A stretch of DNA of 64,000 nt from Micavibrio sp964400125 (GTDB taxonomy: Bacteria; Pseudomonadota; Alphaproteobacteria; Micavibrionales; Micavibrionaceae). The notes under the pieces are model-generated. The model did no database searches, was not told the origin of the DNA, and worked only from the letters and a program-made list of their open reading frames with translations. The DNA lies in contig CAYNSR010000005.1 of the NCBI GenBank assembly GCA_964400125.1, positions 62,001-126,000 of the forward strand, read 5' to 3'. A program made the position numbers and the translations under genes. This document shows, one piece after another, positions 60,750 to 64,000 of this stretch (position 1 is its first letter; every line of letters begins with the position of its first letter).

Positions 60750-61754
60750 TCAGCGTATTTGAAATTGCTGCAACTGCTGGCCGTTATTCATCGATGGTCC
60801 GGTCATATTGCTGTCCGGGTCCAGCATTTGCTGGCCTTTTATCAATTGGTCTTGCAAGGCCTTGTAGGCGTTATATTGATCCGGGTTCGTGTTCCTTAAA
60901 GACTCTGAAACTGAATTTATGGATTTAATGCCGGTCTGCAACTGTTCTTCGGAAAGAACATAGGGGCGCCCTCCTGTCCTGCCTAGAAATACAATCCCTG
61001 AACCATCCGGCGCAGGCCCTATTACCTTGTCCGATGTCCGCAACAATTGGGACTGAAGGACGAGCGGATAATCTTTTTGGCTGGCGCGCCTATTATATTC
61101 TTCGATAAGAGCTTGCGCGGAGGGTCTTCCAGGTGACAGTCTTTGCGGCGTCTGGGCAGGAGTGTTCAGAGATGGGTTATCCACAGACGGCGCATTCAGG
61201 GATGGCTTGTCCTTAATCAACGCTTCAATCTGCGATACCCGGTCGGTACGAAATTTGATATTTTGCTTCTCCGAATAGTCGCCGCTCATCTGGGACGCCT
61301 GAGCGGAGGTTGATATCGCTTCATCTTCCACCCGCACTATGTTTTTCAGGGCGGCGTCAACGACAGAGTATTTTTCATCAAGCCCCTCGCGACTGAGGGA
61401 CATTCTGTAACTGTTCCCGTCCTGGTAGTCCGGTTTGGTTGCAATGGATCTCGACAAGCTCCGCCCCAGCAAGGGGGTCTCCTTGACGTCAGAAAGTTCC
61501 TGCAGGCTGCTGCCCTTATCGCTCACCCGGAGGGTAATATGGTATTTTTCAAGCATGCTCAGCTTTTTTTCAAAAAGCGGGTCCCGGGATGCCTGTGACA
61601 TCATCAGATCAATCGCCTTGGCGTCATCAGCCGGATTAACTGCTGGTCTGCCCTCCTCTGGTTTATCCCAGTAGGGATCCTCCCTGAAGAGGTTTTTAAT
61701 TCTGTCTGCGATACTTTTATCAGCCACCCTGCGACCCTCTGCAAAGATATTCAC
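60750..61754 (-). CDS. Unknown low-complexity soluble protein
   Basis: 334 residues, no signal peptide, rich in Ser, Gln, Asp, Asn and Pro. Start GTG at 61754 (GAGAG 9 bases upstream is the only Shine-Dalgarno-like site). A short repeat occurs in the middle (KPSLNAP, DNPSLNTP). The body reads as a disordered linker between helical parts. Not recognised. The 256 bp between this gene and dsbA hold no gene that I can see. Confidence 0.6.
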   Translation of the reverse strand: MNIFAEGRRVADKSIADRIKNLFREDPYWDKPEEGRPAVNPADDAKAIDLMMSQASRDPLFEKKLSMLEKYHITLRVSDKGSSLQELSDVKETPLLGRSLSRSIATKPDYQDGNSYRMSLSREGLDEKYSVVDAALKNIVRVEDEAISTSAQASQMSGDYSEKQNIKFRTDRVSQIEALIKDKPSLNAPSVDNPSLNTPAQTPQRLSPGRPSAQALIEEYNRRASQKDYPLVLQSQLLRTSDKVIGPAPDGSGIVFLGRTGGRPYVLSEEQLQTGIKSINSVSESLRNTNPDQYNAYKALQDQLIKGQQMLDPDSNMTGPSMNNGQQLQQFQIR

Positions 61755-62010
61755 CTCAAGATACTCTCAATCCTCTAAAATCCCGTTAAATTTGCATATT
61801 GCATTTAATTCCATTGCAACCCGCCTATATCCCCTCGAGCGCACCGGGGAGGATGCATAAACCTGACAGCCTATCCCCTTATAAATGTGTATAAATCCAG
61901 ACAAACCACGCAGAAAGATTGACAATTTTCCGATAATGTCCGATCTTCTCCCCATTCACAAAGATCGCTGAAACATCTGGAATAACGGGAAGCCCGAGCC
62001 CGGGGCTTGA

Positions 62011-62784
62011 ATGTGCGCTATGAAAAATATGAAAAGTATCCTGATGGTCGTAGTCGGTGTTGTCCTCCTTGCCGGGGTGGGCTTTTTCACCATCACAAAC
62101 AACAACAATAACACGCCCCCGGCCCGCCCGGTTTCGGCGGAAACTCCTGCGCAACAGGCAAGCGAAGCGCCGCCCGCCGCCGCTGCCGACGGGCACTCCC
62201 TCGCCGCACTCAGCTACGATAATGCAAGCCTGCCTGCGGAACCGCTGGGCGAGCGGACTTTGGGTGACCCGTCTGCGCCAGTCCGGATCGAGGAGTTTTC
62301 TTCCCTGACCTGCCCGCATTGTTCTCATTTCCACCGCGATACTTTTCCGGCGCTGAAGGAAAAATATATCGACAGCGGCAAGGTGTTTTTTGTCTTTACC
62401 GACTTCCCCCTCAACGGCCCGGCACTGGATTCCGCGATGGTTGCGCGCTGCATGCCGCCGGAGCGTTACTTTACCTTTATCGGGTTCCTGTATGAAAATC
62501 AGGAGTCCTGGGCTTTTGCGGCGGATTACAAAGCGATCCTGCGTCAAAACGCCAAGCTGGCCGGGATGAGCGATGAGGCTTTCGATTCCTGCCTGTCAGA
62601 TACGGCGTTGAAAGAAGGTCTCGTCGCGCGGATGCAGGAAAAGGCTGAAAAGCACCAGATCAAATCGACGCCGAGCTTCCTGATTAACGACCAGCATGTC
62701 ACCACCGGGGCCCTGCCAATTGCGGCCTTTGATGAAATCATTGCCAAGGCCGAAGCCGAAAGCGCGGCAGGGAAGGAAGAGTAG
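62011..62784 (+). CDS. DsbA family thiol:disulfide oxidoreductase
   Basis: 257 residues. Membrane anchor near the N-terminus (SILMVVVGVVLLAGVGFFTI), an Asn/Pro/Ala-rich linker to about 75, then a thioredoxin fold with DsbA insertion. Active site CPHC in FSSLTCPHCSHFHRD, cis-Pro in STPSFLIN. Periplasmic, tethered; the family includes BdbD and ScsC-like oxidases and isomerases. ATG 62011 or 62020 (MKNMKS). smc starts 7 bp after the stop. Confidence 0.9.
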   Translation: MCAMKNMKSILMVVVGVVLLAGVGFFTITNNNNNTPPARPVSAETPAQQASEAPPAAAADGHSLAALSYDNASLPAEPLGERTLGDPSAPVRIEEFSSLTCPHCSHFHRDTFPALKEKYIDSGKVFFVFTDFPLNGPALDSAMVARCMPPERYFTFIGFLYENQESWAFAADYKAILRQNAKLAGMSDEAFDSCLSDTALKEGLVARMQEKAEKHQIKSTPSFLINDQHVTTGALPIAAFDEIIAKAEAESAAGKEE

Positions 62785-62791
62785 CTTTATA

Positions 62792-64000
62792 ATGGTTCAG
62801 TTCACCAAACTTCGTCTGACCGGGTTCAAGTCTTTCGTCGACCGGACCGAAATGGAAATTTCACCGGGGCTGACCGGTGTCGTCGGCCCGAACGGTTGCG
62901 GCAAATCCAACCTTGTCGAAGCCCTGAAATGGTCGATGGGTGAAACATCCGCCAAACGCATGCGCGGCGGCACGGGCAGCATGGATGATGTCATTTTCAA
63001 CGGCACATCCGCCCGCCCGCAACGTTCCTACGCCGAAGTCACCCTTGTTCTGGACAACGGCGACAAATCCGCCCCGGATGCCTATCCGGATCAGGAAATC
63101 GAAGTCACCCGCCGGATCGAACGCGAACACGGTTCCGCCTACAAGATCAACGGCAAATCCCTCCGCGCCCGGGATATCCAGCTTTTCTATGCCGATATCA
63201 AATGCGGCGCCGGTTCGCCGTTCCTGATTTCGCAGGGCAAGGTGACGACCCTGATTACCGCCAAACCGCAAGACCGCCGCATGCTTCTGGAAGAAGCCGC
63301 CGGGATCACGGGCCTTCACGCCCGCCGCCACGAGGCCGAATTGCGCCTGCGGGCCACCGAAAACAACATCGCCCGCCTCGAAGATATTCTCGGCGGCATG
63401 GAATCGCGCCTCAATACCTTGCGTAAACAATCGCGTCAGGCGGCCAAATACCGCAATCTGGCGGCCCAGATCAAACAACTCGAAGTCCTGATTTCCGCGC
63501 TGGACTACCGCGCAGCGGCAGAACAGGTCATTGAAATAGAGCGGAGCTTCGCCCGCTACGAAAGCGAAGTCGCCACAAAATTGCTGGCCGTCAGCAATCT
63601 GGCGCGGACGCATGAAACACAATCCGGCGGCATTCCCGAATTGCGGCAGGAAGACGCCGAAGTCGGCGCGCGCCTGCAAAACCAGAAAATCGCGCTGCAA
63701 CGTCTGGAAGATGAGGAACAGCGCCTGACTACGGCAATCGAAGACATCAGCGAACAACTCGGGCAGGCCCGTGCCGACCATGGCCATGAAACCCGCACGC
63801 TGGCCGAAAACACCGCTGTGATCGAAAAACTGGACGCAGAGGAACAGACCCTTGTCGTCGATCAGGAACAAAGCAGCAGCGTCCTGCGCGAACGCGAAGA
63901 CGCCGAACAGGCCGCCCGCAAATCCGTGGCCGCACTGGAATCGGAACTTTCCGAACTGACCGAACAATTTGCCGATATCCGCGCCCGCAAGCAAAGCCTC
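62792..64000 (+). CDS. smc: Chromosome segregation ATPase SMC, 5' part
   Basis: 403 codons are in the window; the C-terminus lies beyond. Walker A is VGPNGCGKSNLVEALKW near residue 30. The conserved MRGGTGSMDDVIFNGTSARP, LISQGKVTTLI and LEEAAGITGLHARRHEAELR (signature of the SMC head to coiled-coil transition) follow, and then the first coiled coil. SMC dimers with ScpA/B organise the chromosome. The dsbA-like/smc adjacency is one I associate with Alphaproteobacteria. Confidence 0.97.
   Translation, partial: MVQFTKLRLTGFKSFVDRTEMEISPGLTGVVGPNGCGKSNLVEALKWSMGETSAKRMRGGTGSMDDVIFNGTSARPQRSYAEVTLVLDNGDKSAPDAYPDQEIEVTRRIEREHGSAYKINGKSLRARDIQLFYADIKCGAGSPFLISQGKVTTLITAKPQDRRMLLEEAAGITGLHARRHEAELRLRATENNIARLEDILGGMESRLNTLRKQSRQAAKYRNLAAQIKQLEVLISALDYRAAAEQVIEIERSFARYESEVATKLLAVSNLARTHETQSGGIPELRQEDAEVGARLQNQKIALQRLEDEEQRLTTAIEDISEQLGQARADHGHETRTLAENTAVIEKLDAEEQTLVVDQEQSSSVLREREDAEQAARKSVAALESELSELTEQFADIRARKQSL

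Overview
The window looks like chromosomal DNA of an alphaproteobacterium. Supporting genes are the polyhydroxybutyrate set with phaR, fumC coupled to a ribbon-helix-helix protein, an L,D-transpeptidase next to a Tat-exported DUF882 peptidase, split gcvPA/gcvPB, a YdcH/DUF465 protein, and an SMC of alphaproteobacterial type. Several unrecognised membrane or secreted proteins and many small palindromic repeats suggest a less-studied lineage, perhaps near Micavibrio or the Rhodospirillales. That placement is a guess from gene content. No rRNA, phage or CRISPR array is visible; there is one tRNA (Asp-GTC).

Layout. 1-5.1 kb, minus strand: a membrane-anchored coiled-coil protein running off the left edge, an AGCS amino-acid/Na+ symporter, a small secreted protein, and an RNase H-like protein whose 3' end overlaps three perfect DnaA boxes. 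5.1-11.8 kb, plus strand: a palindromic repeat, miaB, tdh, a His-rich CaCA-type exchanger, hmgA, a decayed clpA 3' remnant and a cyclic-nucleotide-binding protein. 11.8-19.2 kb, minus strand: an MliC-like lipoprotein, the gcvT-gcvH-gcvPA-gcvPB operon (gcvPA carries an in-frame palindromic insertion), and a DUF882/L,D-transpeptidase cell-wall pair. 19.4-26.7 kb, mixed: a HEARH-motif protein, a PH-domain protein with pfkA, ydcH-like, purE-purK, murQ, and fumC with the RHH gene. 26.8-36.6 kb: AsmA, a second cyclic-nucleotide-binding protein, phaB-phaA-phaC, divergent phaR, and a PAS-GGDEF-EAL protein.

36.7-38.8 kb is an IS1595-type transposon with recognisable 24-bp terminal inverted repeats and three low-GC passenger genes, one of them a 58-codon ORF antisense to the transposase end. 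38.9-44.2 kb holds a periplasmic pair (coiled-coil protein and TcpQ-domain protein) that appear to share an N-terminal domain, prfB with an intact programmed frameshift, and a DJ-1-like protein. 44.3-50.2 kb holds a 1422-residue RTX protein, a membrane protein directly upstream, and a 98-99% identical 542-bp duplicate of the RTX EF-hand segment. 50.3-58.1 kb: tRNA-Asp, an alpha-glucoside/trehalose hydrolase operon, a degenerate GGDEF/EAL-like protein, ald and a GIY-YIG protein. 58.1-61.8 kb is an accessory region of orphans, gene fragments and a direct repeat. 61.9-64 kb: a DsbA-like thiol oxidoreductase and the start of smc.

Functionally, tdh and gcv both belong to threonine/glycine catabolism, although kbl is not present here. 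The pha cluster makes and regulates PHB. The 50.5-54.7 kb operon hydrolyses alpha-glucosides and probably trehalose. The most unusual content is the set of at least four different palindromic repeat families, two of which have entered or formed the ends of protein-coding genes, and the RTX locus with its partial self-duplication.
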